Assembly: GCF_019219825.1 (NCBI RefSeq)
Contig: NZ_JAHUXH010000008.1
Coordinates: forward strand, 62,001 to 126,000
Direction of reading: 5' to 3'
DNA from: Streptomyces sp. TRM70350
GTDB lineage: Bacteria > Actinomycetota > Actinomycetes > Streptomycetales > Streptomycetaceae
DNA: 64,000 bases
A program made the position numbers and the translations under genes. Position 1 is the first letter of the stretch, and every line of letters begins with the position of its first letter. Positions 8,121-19,929 of the stretch are shown in pieces. The notes below the pieces were generated by a model. It was not told where the DNA came from, did not search any database, and saw nothing but the letters and a program-made list of their open reading frames with translations.

Positions 8121-8426
8121 CTAGTGCACGCAGAACTCGTTGCCCTCCGGGTCGGCCATCACCACCCACTCCCCACCAGCCTCCTTCACCTCCCGCAGCA
8201 CGCTAGCCCCCAGTCCCCGCAACCGCTCCACCTCGTTCGCCCGCCGCCCCTCGGCGGGGTGCAGGTCCAGGTGGATGCGGTTCTTGCCGGTCTTGGGCTC
8301 CGGTACCCGCTGGAACAGCACCCGCCGCCCCAACCCGGTGCCGCTCTGCTCCTGGTACGGATCGTCCGGATGCCGTACGGCGACCAGGTCCCGGAAGGCC
8401 GGGCGTGAGGATGCCTTCTCAGTCAT
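8121..8426 (-). pseudogene. VOC/glyoxalase-like domain remnant lacking its N-terminal half
   Basis: The 101-residue frame has the C-terminal half of a vicinal-oxygen-chelate protein: VLFQRVPEPKTGKNRIHLDLHP, then EVERLRGLGASVL and the terminal VMADPEGNEFCVH, all characteristic of this domain. Intact proteins are about 120-135 residues and start with a strand carrying the first metal ligand; that half is absent and replaced by a short unrelated leader. It sits back to back with another gene fragment, so the start looks like a deletion junction. A short functional protein cannot be excluded. Confidence 0.6.
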
Positions 8427-8447
8427 GTGACCAGTTACATTCGTGAC

Positions 8448-9420
8448 GTGACTGAGCGTCCGCCCGCCGACCTGGTGAGCTGGGCCGAACGCAGCCGGCT
8501 GGCGGCCGGACTCGACCTCACCGCCACCGAGGGCGAACTCGCTCGGGCGCGCTCCCTGCGCGGCGCCCTCTTCCTGCTCACCGCCGACCGCGCGCACGGC
8601 CGCCGGCTCCAGCCCCGCCACCTCAACGCGGCGGCCGCCGCCCTGCCCCCGTTCGCCGCCCGCCTCACCCCCCGATGGCGCGGCTTCGACCTGCTCGGCG
8701 CGGTCACCGCCGCCGGCGCCATGCTGCTGGCCGCCTGCACCGTCGTACGGCTGGAACACGGTCCGCACGACTGGCCGCTCACCGCTGTCGCCGGGCTCGT
8801 CGCGGTGGCGCTCGGGCCGCCTTCGTCGCCGTCGAACGGCGGGCCGCCGCGCCGCTGGTCCGGCTCGGGATCCTGCTCAAGGGCTCCGTGGCGCGGGCCG
8901 ATCTCGGGGCACTGCTCTTCGTGGGGCCTTCTTCGGGTTCCAGTTCGTGGTGACGCTGTACTTGCAGGAGCTGCGCGGCTGGTCGTCGCTGCAGACCGCG
9001 GTCGCGCTGGTCGTCATGGGCGGTGACGCCGTCCTCGCCCCGACGCTCACCCTGTTCCTGCCGGTCGGGATGGACTGGTCGTACGCCGCCATGTTCCGGA
9101 CGCTGATCCTCGCGGGCACGGGGTTCGCGCTGGCGTACGGGCCGCTCACGATCGCGGCGACGGACGGGGTCGCGGAGGAGGAGCAGGGCCTGGCGAGCGG
9201 GCTGCTGAACACGGCGACGCAGTTCGGCTCGGCGATCGGGATCTCCGCGGTGACCGCCGTCTACGGCTTGGCGTCGACGACCGGGTCGGGCCCGGAGGCC
9301 ACGCTGTCCGCGTTCCGTACGGCGCTGACCGTGCCGGCCGTGATGGTGGTGGCCGGCACGGTCCTCTCGGCCCTCAGCGCGCGGGCCGCCCGGCGCGCGG
9401 TGCGCAGCGCGTCCCAGGTG
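8448..9420 (+). pseudogene. ABATE-domain fragment fused to a frameshifted MFS transporter remnant
   Basis: From GTG 8448 the frame first reads an ABATE-like domain fragment (AERSRLAAGLDLTATEGEL, ARSLRGALFLL), which belongs to CGNR-type regulators, up to about 8655. It then changes into the middle of a 14-TM drug exporter (RWRGFDLLGAVTAAG). Near 8815 similarity moves to a second frame (AAFVAVERRAAAPLVRLGIL) and near 8930 to a third (QFVVTLYLQELRGWSSLQTA). The helix pair normally after LAPTL is missing. The last MFS similarity (TDGVAEEEQGLASGLLNTATQFG) ends inside the convergent rarD gene. At least two frameshifts and two deletions make it non-functional. Confidence 0.75.
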
Positions 9421-10277
9421 AGCAGCGTCAGTGCCAGCCAGACCAGCGCGAACCCGGCCCAGCGCTCGGGCGGCATGGCCTCGCGGAAGTAGAGCACGCC
9501 CAGCAGGAACTGGAACACGGGGGCCAGGTACTGCAGCAGCCCCAGCGTCGACAGGGGCACACGGATCGCGGCCGCGCCGAAGCAGACCAGCGGAAGCGCG
9601 GTCACGACGCCGGTCGCGGCGAGCAGCGCCGCGTGCCCCGGGCCCTCGGTGTGGAAGGTCGACTCGCCCTGGGCGGTCAGCCACAGCAGATAGCCGAGCG
9701 CGGGCAGGAACTGGATCGCGGTCTCGGCGGTCAGCGACTCCAGGCCGCTGAGGTTGACCTTCTTCTTCACCAGGCCGTAGGTGGCGAAGGAGAAGGCGAG
9801 GACGAGCGAGATCCACGGCGGGCGGCCGTAGCCGACGGTGAGCACGAGCACGGCCGCGAAGCCGGTCCCGACCGCCGCCCACTGCACGGGCCGCAGCCGT
9901 TCCTTCAGCAGCAGCACGCCGATCGCGATGGTGACCAGCGGGTTGATGAAGTAGCCGAGCGAGGCCTCGACGACCTGTCCGTTGTTCACGGCCCAGATGT
10001 AGACGCCCCAGTTGACGGTGATGACGGCCGCGGCGACGGTGATGAGCCCGAGGCGGCGCGGCTGCCGCAGCAGCTCGCCGGCCCAGCTCCAGCGCCGTAC
10101 GACGAGCAACGCCACGGCGACGAAAACCAGCGACCACACCATCCGGTGGGCGAGGATCTCGACCGATCCGGCGGGCTTCAGCAGGGGCCAGAAAAGGGGG
10201 ACGAGTCCCCACATTCCGTAGGCCGCGAAGCCGTTCAGCAGTCCTATGTGGCTCTCGCCCCTCGGCTTCCCGGCCAC
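9261..10277 (-). CDS. rarD: EamA family transporter RarD
   Basis: Drug/metabolite transporter superfamily protein of 338 residues with ten predicted membrane helices in two EamA repeats. Recognisable segments include GLLNGFAAYGMWGLVPLFWP at the start, NWGVYIWAVNNGQVVEASLGY, the RarD hallmark, and YLAPVFQFLLGVLYFRE near the end. The substrate is unknown; the name derives from a chloramphenicol-sensitivity phenotype in other bacteria. The last 40-odd residues, after DALRTARRAARALRAE, are hydrophilic and are encoded opposite the decayed MFS gene, so the original stop may have been lost. Start ATG at 10277. Confidence 0.85.
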   Translation of the reverse strand: MAGKPRGESHIGLLNGFAAYGMWGLVPLFWPLLKPAGSVEILAHRMVWSLVFVAVALLVVRRWSWAGELLRQPRRLGLITVAAAVITVNWGVYIWAVNNGQVVEASLGYFINPLVTIAIGVLLLKERLRPVQWAAVGTGFAAVLVLTVGYGRPPWISLVLAFSFATYGLVKKKVNLSGLESLTAETAIQFLPALGYLLWLTAQGESTFHTEGPGHAALLAATGVVTALPLVCFGAAAIRVPLSTLGLLQYLAPVFQFLLGVLYFREAMPPERWAGFALVWLALTLLTWDALRTARRAARALRAERTVPATTITAGTVSAVRNADSVASGPDPVVDAKP

Positions 10278-10387
10278 CGGCTCCTCCTTCGTACGTCAGC
10301 CCGCCTGCACGAAGGTAGCGCCGAGCACCCCTGCCTGTCATGGCCGTATCGCCATACGGTCATGACGGGCTGGGCGAGTGGGCGAGA

Positions 10388-11242
10388 TCAGCCCTTGAGT
10401 GCGGCGGTGACGGCCTCGGCGAGCGGGGTGGTCGGGCGTCCGGCCAGGCGCGAGAGGTCGCCGGTGCGCACGGCCAGCTCGCCCTTCTCGATGGACGCGT
10501 CCACGCCGGCCACGATCGCGGCGAGCGGCTCGGGCAGGCCGGCGCCGGTCAGGATGCCCTGGTAGGCCTCGACGGAGACCGGGTTGTACGCGATCTCCCT
10601 GCCGGTCTGGCGGCTGAGCTCGGCCGCGTACTCCGCGAAGCTCCACGCCTCGTCGCCGCTCAGCTCGTACGTCCGGTTCTCGTGCCCCTCGCCGGTCAGC
10701 ACCGCCACGGCGGCGGCCGCGTAGTCGGCGCGCGAGGCGGAGGCCACCCGGCCCTCACCGGCGGCGGCGACGACCGCGTGGTGCTCCAGCACCGGGCCGA
10801 GGTTCTCGGTGTAGTTCTCGTGGTACCAGCCGTTGCGCAGCAGCACATGCGGCAGGCCCGACGCCCGGATCGCCTCCTCGGTGGCGCGGTGGTCGTCGGC
10901 GAGCGCGGCCGTGAGGCTGCCGGGGGCGCTGGTGTAGGCGAGGAGCGCGGCTCCGGCCGCCTTCGCGGCGTCGATCACGACCTTGTGCTGGGCCACTCGG
11001 CCCTTGTCGAACTCGTTGCCGGAGATCAGCAGCACCTTGTCACCGGCGGAGAACAGGGCGTCGAACGTCGCGGGCACGTTGTAGTCGGCGAGCGCGATCT
11101 TCACACCGCGCTGCGCGAAGTCGGCGGCCTTCTCGGCGTTGCGGACGACGGCCGTGATCTGGTCGGCCGGGACCTTCGCCAGCAGCTGCTCGACGACGTG
11201 GCGGCCGAGGTGTCCGGTGGCTCCGGTGACGACGATGCTCAT
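10388..11242 (-). CDS. NmrA-like NAD(P)-binding oxidoreductase (quinone reductase type)
   Basis: Protein of 284 residues beginning MSIVVTGATGHLGRHVVEQLL, an NADP-binding Rossmann motif GxxGxxG. The pattern YTSAPGS, then WYHENYTENL is like QorB/YtfG-type quinone oxidoreductases, which lack the classical SDR YxxxK catalytic pair. Likely cytosolic reduction of quinones or sensing of the NADP redox state. It is divergent from an HxlR-type regulator 99 bp away, the same pairing as ytfG/ytfH in enterobacteria, so transcription is probably controlled by that regulator. Confidence 0.85.
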   Translation of the reverse strand: MSIVVTGATGHLGRHVVEQLLAKVPADQITAVVRNAEKAADFAQRGVKIALADYNVPATFDALFSAGDKVLLISGNEFDKGRVAQHKVVIDAAKAAGAALLAYTSAPGSLTAALADDHRATEEAIRASGLPHVLLRNGWYHENYTENLGPVLEHHAVVAAAGEGRVASASRADYAAAAVAVLTGEGHENRTYELSGDEAWSFAEYAAELSRQTGREIAYNPVSVEAYQGILTGAGLPEPLAAIVAGVDASIEKGELAVRTGDLSRLAGRPTTPLAEAVTAALKG

Positions 11243-11313
11243 GGGGGCTCCTCCGTGCGGATGCGTAAGTCAGGACCTGACACTCACCCTAAGAGGGGCA
11301 CTAACTCAACGAA

Positions 11314-11338
11314 AGTACCCACTTTGAAGTAAGGTACT
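11314..11338. promoter_or_regulatory. inverted repeat, likely HxlR operator
   Basis: AGTACC-N13-GGTACT is a perfect 6-bp inverted repeat in the 99-bp gap between the divergent oxidoreductase and regulator genes. It ends 3 nt before the regulator start codon, consistent with autorepression and control of both genes. Confidence 0.5.
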
Positions 11339-11341
11339 CGC

Positions 11342-11722
11342 ATGGCAGAAAGCACAGGGAAGCCCGAGGGCGAAGTGATGTGCCCGTACCGGCTGGTCCT
11401 GGAGCATGTCACCAGCCGCTGGGGCGTACTGGTGCTGATCCGGCTCATGGAGCGGCCGTACCGTTTCAGCGAGCTGCGCCGGGCGATCGGCGAGGTCCGG
11501 CAGGTCAGCGAGAAGATGCTCACCCAGACACTGCAGACCCTGGAACGGGACGGATTCGTCCACCGCGACGCGAAGCCCGTGATCCCGCCCCGCGTCGACT
11601 ACTCCCTCACCGACCTCGGCCGCGAGGCCGCGGAGCAGGTGCGGTCGCTGGCGCTGTGGACGGAGCGGCGGATGGGGGACGTGGAGCGGGCGCGCAAGGC
11701 ATACGACGAGGCCCGGGCCTGA
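11342..11722 (+). CDS. HxlR-family winged-helix regulator
   Basis: Protein of 126 residues. PYRLVLEHVTSRWGVLVLIRL and RPYRFSELRRAIG followed by SEKMLTQTLQTLERDGFVHR form the winged-helix DNA-binding domain of HxlR/YtfH/YodB regulators, and PPRVDYSLTDLGREA is the family's wing. The cysteine in EVMCPYRL near residue 14 is in the position that senses quinones or other electrophiles in several homologues. It is divergent from the NmrA-like oxidoreductase and probably controls it in response to electrophile or redox stress. ATG at 11342. Confidence 0.88.
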   Translation: MAESTGKPEGEVMCPYRLVLEHVTSRWGVLVLIRLMERPYRFSELRRAIGEVRQVSEKMLTQTLQTLERDGFVHRDAKPVIPPRVDYSLTDLGREAAEQVRSLALWTERRMGDVERARKAYDEARA

Positions 11723-11753
11723 GCCCGGGCCGGTGGCCTGCCACGGCTGTTGC

Positions 11754-14733
<2,980 letters not shown>

Positions 14734-14892
14734 TGAACTGGTCCTCCTTCGAGGCGGCTGTCGGGGACCGACCCCACAGGGTCCTCCCAGGATCAACCCT
14801 ACGTCTGTGCGGCTCGCCTTCCCTCGGCCATTCGCATGATGGCTACCTGCCTGAGACGCTCACCGCATCCCGTTCGGATGCGCCGGGCGGTC

Positions 14893-15564
14893 TCAGGAAT
14901 TCAGGTACGTCAGGACGGCGAGGACCCGGCGGTGATCCCCCTCGCTCGGGGACAGGCCCAGCTTGAGGAAGATATTGCTGACATGCTTCTCGACCGCGCC
15001 GTCGCTCACCACCAGTTGCCTGGCGATGGCCGAATTGGTCCGTCCCTCGGCCATCAGCCCCAGAACCTCCCGCTCCCTCGGCGTGAGCCCCGCGAGCACG
15101 TCCTGCTTACGGCTGCGGCCGAGCAGCTGCGCCACGACCTCCGGGTCGAGGGCCGTACCCCCCTGGGCCACCCGCACCACCGCGTCCACGAACTCCCGCA
15201 CCTCTGCCACGCGGTCCTTCAGCAGATACCCGACCCCGCGGCTGGAACCGGCCAGCAGTTCCGTGGCGTAGCGCTCCTCCACGTACTGTGACAGCACCAG
15301 CACGCCGAGCCCCGGATGGGTCTTCCGCAGCCGCACCGCCGCCCTGACGCCTTCGTCCGTGTGCGTCGGCGGCATGCGCACGTCGGCGACCACGACGTCC
15401 GGCATGCTGCCCTCGGCATCCAGCTCCGTGACGGTCTTGATCAACGCCTCCGCGTCGCCCACCCCGGCGACGACGTCGTGCCCGCGGTCGGTGAGGAGCC
15501 TTGTCAGGCCCTCCCTGAGCAGCACGGAGTCCTCGGCGATGACCACGCGCACCCTGTCCTCCAC
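14893..15564 (-). CDS. NarL/FixJ-type response regulator
   Basis: Two-component regulator of 223 residues. The receiver domain starts VRVVIAED (acidic pair 11-12) with phospho-acceptor Asp61 in VVVADVRMPP, Lys in YLLKDR, and a C-terminal LuxR-type helix-turn-helix (LTPREREVLGLMAEGRTNSAIA, near residues 150-215). GTG at 15564 gives the family's standard beginning; an ATG 15 codons upstream is possible but adds non-conserved residues. It lies downstream of two histidine kinase genes on the same strand, one or both of which should phosphorylate it. The cluster is divergent from the incomplete nuo operon, a candidate target. Confidence 0.9.
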   Translation of the reverse strand: MEDRVRVVIAEDSVLLREGLTRLLTDRGHDVVAGVGDAEALIKTVTELDAEGSMPDVVVADVRMPPTHTDEGVRAAVRLRKTHPGLGVLVLSQYVEERYATELLAGSSRGVGYLLKDRVAEVREFVDAVVRVAQGGTALDPEVVAQLLGRSRKQDVLAGLTPREREVLGLMAEGRTNSAIARQLVVSDGAVEKHVSNIFLKLGLSPSEGDHRRVLAVLTYLNS

Positions 15565-15621
15565 GATCCTTGGCCCCCGTTGTTCGAATCCGCCCCGATG
15601 ACCCGTCAAGCATTTCAGGTT

Positions 15622-15830
15622 TTGGGGTGGGGTGGGGTGGGTTGGGTTGGGGCTTCGGTGGGGTGGGTTGGGGCCTTCGGTGGGGAGAGGGGGTGCGGTT
15701 GGGGCCTTCGGTGGGGAGAGGGGGTGCCGTCGGGGGCTGGGTGGGAGAGGGCAGGGTGGGGTGGAGGGGTGCGTGGGGGGGCTTTGAGGTGGGTGGGGGG
15801 GCTTTGAGGTGGGTGGAGGGGTGTGCTGGG
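15622..15830 (+). repeat. G-rich quadruplex-prone repeat tract between response regulator and kinase genes
   Basis: About 210 bp of almost pure G/T runs on the plus strand: GGGGTGGGGTGGGGTGGG at the start, CTTCGGTGGGGAGAGGGG twice, and GGGGGGGCTTTGAGGTGGG twice. Dozens of G3-7 tracts are separated by one to a few bases. No conserved protein is encoded. Genes on both sides read leftward, so the transcript here would be C-rich. Confidence 0.85.
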
Positions 15831-15834
15831 TGGT

Positions 15835-17199
15835 TTACCCGCGCCAGGGCAGTTCCGCCGTGATGCGGGTGGGGCCGCCCGCCGGTGAGTCGATCACCAA
15901 AATGCCGTCCACCGCGTTCAGCCTCTCCGCGAGCCCGGCCAGACCGGAGCTCCCGCTCGCGCCTGCCTCGGCCCCGCCCACGCCGTTGTCCATGACCTGC
16001 AACATCAGCCGGTCCTCCGACCGCCAGACGTCCACCGCGGCCGAGGTCGCCCGCGCGTGCTTGCTGATGTTCTGGAGGAGCTCGGAGACCGTGAAGTACG
16101 CGATGCCCTCGATCGCGGGCGCCGGCCGCGACGCCAGGTCCACGTCCACCTGCACCGGCACCGTGCAGCGTGAGGCGACCGCGGAGAGGGCGGCGTCCAG
16201 GCCGCGGTCGGTGAGGACCGCCGGGTGGATGCCGCGTGCCAGGTCCCGCAGTTCCTGCAGCGCCGTCTTCACCTCGCCGTGCGCCTCGTCCACCATCCGT
16301 GCCGCCGCCCGCGGATCCTCGGCCAGCTTCTCCTTCGCCAGCCCCAGATCCATCGCCAGCGCCACCAGGCGGGCCTGCGCCCCGTCATGCAGGTCGCGCT
16401 CGATGCGGCGCAGATCCGCGGCGGCCGTGTCGACCACGACCCCTCGGTCCGACTCCAGCTCCACCACCCGCGTCGCCAGCCGCGACGGTCCGAGGAGCCC
16501 GTGCACCAGCAGCCGGTCCACCAGGGTGAGGGCCCGCACGATCCACGGCGTGGCCAGCGTGAACAGCAGCCCCACCAGCGCCGTCACCGTGATCTCGAAC
16601 GGGTTGTCGAGGTAGATCTGGTGCGTCTCGTCGCCGTACAGCTGCAGCCCGTCCTGTCCGCCGTACATCGGGAAGAGCCAGAACCACACCGGGTACGTCA
16701 GCAGCGCCCAGCCGTACGCGCAGAAGTTCACCGCGACGACGAAGGAGAACACGGCCCACGGGAAGTGCAGCACCGCGTACAGCAGGTGCCGCCAGGACGT
16801 GCCGCTCTTGAGGACCGCGCCCATCCACGCCATCACACCGCTCTTGCGCACCCGCAGCGGCTCCGGGTCGGCCACCTCGAGCCCGAGCAGCCCCCGCGCC
16901 CGCGCCCGCTCCAGCGCGCCGAGGCCCCGGCAACCGGCCAGTCCCGCCGCCAGTACCGGTATCCCGAGGAACGTCACCAGCAGGCCCGCGCCGAGCGCGA
17001 GCATCGTCACGGCGTACGTGAACATCAGCACGCCGATCGGCAGGCTGAGTAGCACGTAGGCGAGTTCCCGCCAGGTGCGGCCCTCGAACGGCGCCCGCAG
17101 CCCGGCGGGCAGCCGGAACCGCCGCCGGACGTTCCCTTCCGCACCCCGGTCGGACGGCCCGCTCCGGCGTCCGTAGCCGTGCCCGTACTCCGTGGCCAT
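15835..17199 (-). CDS. sensor histidine kinase (NarX/DesK-type) with N-terminal sensor domain
   Basis: Protein of 454 residues. The N-terminal half has hydrophobic segments (ELAYVLLSLPIGVLMFTYAV; LLYAVLHFPWAVFSFVVAVNF; EITVTALVGLLFTLATPWIV) in the layout of the 'putative sensor' domain common in actinobacteria. The dimerisation box RRIERDLHDGAQARL places the phospho-accepting His at residue 271. HATPase features follow: the N-box in LLQNISKHARATS, then MDNGVGGA. ATG at 17199 is chosen because the upstream frame is low complexity. It shares a 90-nt identical block with the neighbouring kinase. Signal unknown. Confidence 0.88.
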   Translation of the reverse strand: MATEYGHGYGRRSGPSDRGAEGNVRRRFRLPAGLRAPFEGRTWRELAYVLLSLPIGVLMFTYAVTMLALGAGLLVTFLGIPVLAAGLAGCRGLGALERARARGLLGLEVADPEPLRVRKSGVMAWMGAVLKSGTSWRHLLYAVLHFPWAVFSFVVAVNFCAYGWALLTYPVWFWLFPMYGGQDGLQLYGDETHQIYLDNPFEITVTALVGLLFTLATPWIVRALTLVDRLLVHGLLGPSRLATRVVELESDRGVVVDTAAADLRRIERDLHDGAQARLVALAMDLGLAKEKLAEDPRAAARMVDEAHGEVKTALQELRDLARGIHPAVLTDRGLDAALSAVASRCTVPVQVDVDLASRPAPAIEGIAYFTVSELLQNISKHARATSAAVDVWRSEDRLMLQVMDNGVGGAEAGASGSSGLAGLAERLNAVDGILVIDSPAGGPTRITAELPWRG

Positions 17200-17353
17200 T
17201 GGCTTGGTCCCCGTTCTCCTCAGTCTGCTGTGCTTGCTCGTTGCTCCGTGCGTGTCCGGCGGACGCTTCGTCGCGGCTCCCACCCTGCTCTGCGCGAGGG
17301 CCGCGGACCATGGAGGCCGTCGGCCTCTTGAACGGGGGGTTTCCCCCACCCCC

Positions 17354-18544
17354 TCAGCGCTGTCGGTCCCGCCACGGCAGTTCCGCGGTGATGACCGTCG
17401 GGCCGCCCTGGGGGGAGTCGATGACGAACAGGCCGTCAACGGCGTCGAGGCGTTCCGCCAGGCCGCGCATTCCCGTGCCGCCGTCGAGGTGGGCGCCGCC
17501 CCGGCCGTCGTCGGCGACCTGTATGAGGAGGCGTTCCTCGGTGCGCCAGACGTCGACGGACGCGGCCTTCGCGCCGCTGTGCTTGCTGACGTTCTGCAGC
17601 AGCTCGGAGACGGTGAAGTAGGCGATGCCCTCGATGGCCGCGGCCGGCCTGTACTCCAGGTCGACGGTCACCTGCACCGGCACCGTGCAGCGTGAGGCGA
17701 CCGCGGAGAGGGCGGCGTCCAGGCCGCGGTCGGTGAGGACCGCCGGGTGGATGCCGCGCGCCAGGTCCCGCAGTTCCTGGAGCGCCAGCTTCACCTCACC
17801 GTGCGCCTCCTCGACCATCGCCGCCGCGTGGTCGGGATCCTCCAGCAGCTTCTCCTTGGCCAGGCCGAGGCCCATGGCCAGGTTGACCAGGCGGGCCTGT
17901 GCCCCGTCGTGCAGGTCGCGCTCGATCCGTCGTAGATCCGCGGCGGCCGTGTCGACGACGACCCCTCGGTCGGACTCCAGTTCGGCGATCCGCCGCTCCA
18001 GCTCGTCGGAGGGCGACAGCAGCCCGCGCACCATCGCCCGGTCCGCGTTGGCCAGCCCGCGCGCGATGAACGGCAGCACCGGCCACAGCACGAACAGCGA
18101 GGTCAATGTGAGGGTGAAGGTGAGGATGCCCCACGGCAGCCGTATGAAGTCGTACAGGACGGTCCGCCAGCCCACCGGGTCCTTCAGCGCCATCCACAGT
18201 CGCGGGAGGAAGCCGCCCGCGCTCCGCACGGGCAGTCGGCTCGGCTCGTCCACGCGCACCCCGAGCAGCGTCCTGGCCCGCGCCCGCTCCAGCCTGCCCA
18301 GCTGCCGGGCGCCCAGCAGACCGGCCGCGAGCAGCGGGAAGCCGATCACCGTGACGGTGAGGAAGGCGCTGGTGGACAGCACCGTGACGACGTAGACGAA
18401 GCCCAGCAGGGCCATCGGCAGGTTCGCCAGGAGATGGGCGATCTCCTTCCAGGTGTGCGCGTCGTAGGCGAGGCGGGGCGGCGGCAGGCGGTCCGGGTTC
18501 GGGTCGGTCGCCGCCGCGCTCGCGGGCGGGAGTTTCTTGGTCAC
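17354..18544 (-). CDS. second sensor histidine kinase, paralogue of its neighbour
   Basis: Protein of 396 residues with the same architecture as the adjacent kinase: membrane sensor domain (LANLPMALLGFVYVVTVL and two later hydrophobic stretches), RRIERDLHDGAQARL with the phospho-accepting His at residue 212, and ATP-binding motifs LLQNVSKHSGAKA and VADDGRGGA. It lacks one membrane-pair insert present in the first kinase. GTG at 18544 is preferred since residues from VTKKLPP onward resemble relatives; ATG 24 nt upstream is possible. The tandem kinases and response regulator probably form one operon reading away from nuoA. Confidence 0.85.
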   Translation of the reverse strand: MTKKLPPASAAATDPNPDRLPPPRLAYDAHTWKEIAHLLANLPMALLGFVYVVTVLSTSAFLTVTVIGFPLLAAGLLGARQLGRLERARARTLLGVRVDEPSRLPVRSAGGFLPRLWMALKDPVGWRTVLYDFIRLPWGILTFTLTLTSLFVLWPVLPFIARGLANADRAMVRGLLSPSDELERRIAELESDRGVVVDTAAADLRRIERDLHDGAQARLVNLAMGLGLAKEKLLEDPDHAAAMVEEAHGEVKLALQELRDLARGIHPAVLTDRGLDAALSAVASRCTVPVQVTVDLEYRPAAAIEGIAYFTVSELLQNVSKHSGAKAASVDVWRTEERLLIQVADDGRGGAHLDGGTGMRGLAERLDAVDGLFVIDSPQGGPTVITAELPWRDRQR

Positions 18545-18862
18545 ATGGGCCAGCGTGCCCGGCGGCAAGCGCCCACGCCATGAGGTGCACCGCCACGTTC
18601 TCCTGAGGAAAACCCCACCCTTGCCTCTCAGGGCCCGATGGGCTGCTTACCGTCCCTTTAACAGGCCCTAGACTCACGTTGCGTACAGGTCGTCGAACAG
18701 CGGCGTCCACGATCGGCAAGTTCGCGAGACCGGCAGGGCATCGCGGCATCGGCGGGGCATCGCGACATCGGCAGGGCATCGCGGGACCGCCGGGCCGGTC
18801 GAAACGTCATGTCGAAGAGTCGAAGAGTCGTAGGGTCGAGGTCAGGGGAGCGAGGGACGGAC
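18545..18862 (+). other. divergent promoter region of kinase genes and nuo operon, with short tandem repeats
   Basis: No gene is visible. A 19-bp unit (CGGCRGGGCATCGCGRCAT) is repeated three times at 18731-18787, and a 9-bp unit GTCGAAGAG recurs at 18812-18835. Both lie in the nuoA leader. A possible -35-like TTAACA sits at 18657, but no convincing pair of promoter hexamers is visible. Confidence 0.5.
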
Positions 18863-19270
18863 GTGCGGGAATCGACCGTCGAACCGACCGCCGTCGTCGC
18901 GGCGGACTACTTCCAGTCCTATTCGGTCGTCGGACTGCTCGCCGCCATCGGCGTGCTGTTCGTCGCCATCGCCTTCGGCGCGGGTCGGCTGCTGCGCCCC
19001 GTCGCGCCCACCCCAGAGAAGCTCCTGACCTACGAGTGCGGCGTCGACCCCGTCGGCGAGGGCTGGGCCCACACCCAGGTCCGCTACTACGTCTACGCCT
19101 TCCTCTATGTGATCTTCGCGATCGACTCGATCTTCCTCTTCCCGTGGGCCACCGTCTTCGCCGCCCCTGGTTACGGAGCGACGACCCTGGTGGAGATGTT
19201 CATCTTCCTCGGCTTCCTGGCCGTGGGCCTGCTCTACGCGTACAAGAAGGGTGTCCTGGCATGGACGTGA
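18863..19270 (+). CDS. nuoA: NADH-quinone oxidoreductase-like subunit A
   Basis: Small membrane subunit of complex I, 135 residues, three helices. The characteristic loop [16 protein letters not shown] carries the conserved E-C-G-x-(D/P) motif at the quinone cavity, followed by [24 protein letters not shown] and [23 protein letters not shown] at 18863 is chosen because GAGGGACG precedes it by 4 nt. First gene of a ten-gene set in which most stops and starts overlap. It belongs to the second, incomplete nuo copy typical of streptomycetes rather than the full 14-gene operon. The end overlaps nuoB by 10 nt. Confidence 0.92.
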   Translation: MRESTVEPTAVVAADYFQSYSVVGLLAAIGVLFVAIAFGAGRLLRPVAPTPEKLLTYECGVDPVGEGWAHTQVRYYVYAFLYVIFAIDSIFLFPWATVFAAPGYGATTLVEMFIFLGFLAVGLLYAYKKGVLAWT

Positions 19271-19929
19271 CGCCAGAAGCGACCCCCTCGGTGACTCCTT
19301 CCACGGGTGCCGCACAGCCCGTACCGGGTGCGGAGCCCGTCCCGCTGCCGGAGCCGAAGCGCCTCGGCGCCCTCGCGCGCCTCGCCCCCGAGCCGATGAA
19401 GGTCGTCCTGAACTGGGGCCGCCGCTACTCGCTCTGGGTCTTCAACTTCGGCCTCGCCTGCTGCGCCATCGAGTTCATCGCCGCCTCGATGGCCCGCCAC
19501 GACTTCATCCGCCTCGGCGTCATCCCGTTCGCGCCGGGCCCCCGCCAGGCCGACCTGATGGTCGTGTCCGGCACCGTCACGGACAAGATGGCGCCCGCCA
19601 TCAAGCGCCTGTACGAACAGATGCCCGAGCCGAAGTACGTCATCTCCTTCGGCGCCTGCTCGAACTGCGGCGGCCCGTACTGGGACTCGTACTCCGTCAC
19701 CAAGGGCGTCGACCAGGTCATCCCCGTCGACGTCTACGTCCCCGGCTGCCCGCCCCGCCCCGAGGCGCTGCTCCAGGGCATCCTCAAGCTCCAGGAGAAG
19801 ATCGCCCGCGAGTCGCTGGGGGAGCGGTACGGTTCCGCACGTCCGTCGGCGGCGGCCCTGCAGAGCGGCCTGGTCCAACCGCCCGCCACCGGCGGCACCG
19901 GCGGCACCGGCGCGGGGGAGGCCCGATGA
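19261..19929 (+). CDS. nuoB: NADH-quinone oxidoreductase-like subunit B (cluster N2)
   Basis: Peripheral-arm subunit carrying the terminal [4Fe-4S] cluster N2 that reduces quinone, 222 residues. Cluster ligands are all present: Cys67-Cys68 in [10 protein letters not shown], Cys133 in [11 protein letters not shown], and Cys163 in VPGCPPRPE. An N-terminal Pro-rich leader of 35 residues and a C-terminal Gly/Pro tail (ATGGTGGTGAG) flank the conserved core. NuoB normally pairs with NuoD to form the quinone site, but no nuoD is present in this operon. The stop codon shares ATGA with the nuoC start. Confidence 0.93.
   Translation: MDVTPEATPSVTPSTGAAQPVPGAEPVPLPEPKRLGALARLAPEPMKVVLNWGRRYSLWVFNFGLACCAIEFIAASMARHDFIRLGVIPFAPGPRQADLMVVSGTVTDKMAPAIKRLYEQMPEPKYVISFGACSNCGGPYWDSYSVTKGVDQVIPVDVYVPGCPPRPEALLQGILKLQEKIARESLGERYGSARPSAAALQSGLVQPPATGGTGGTGAGEAR

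Noticed and set aside
15570..15863. Small plus-strand genes in the G-rich tract
   Set aside because: Translations are Gly/Trp/Val repeats arising from the tract itself; no start signal or homology.
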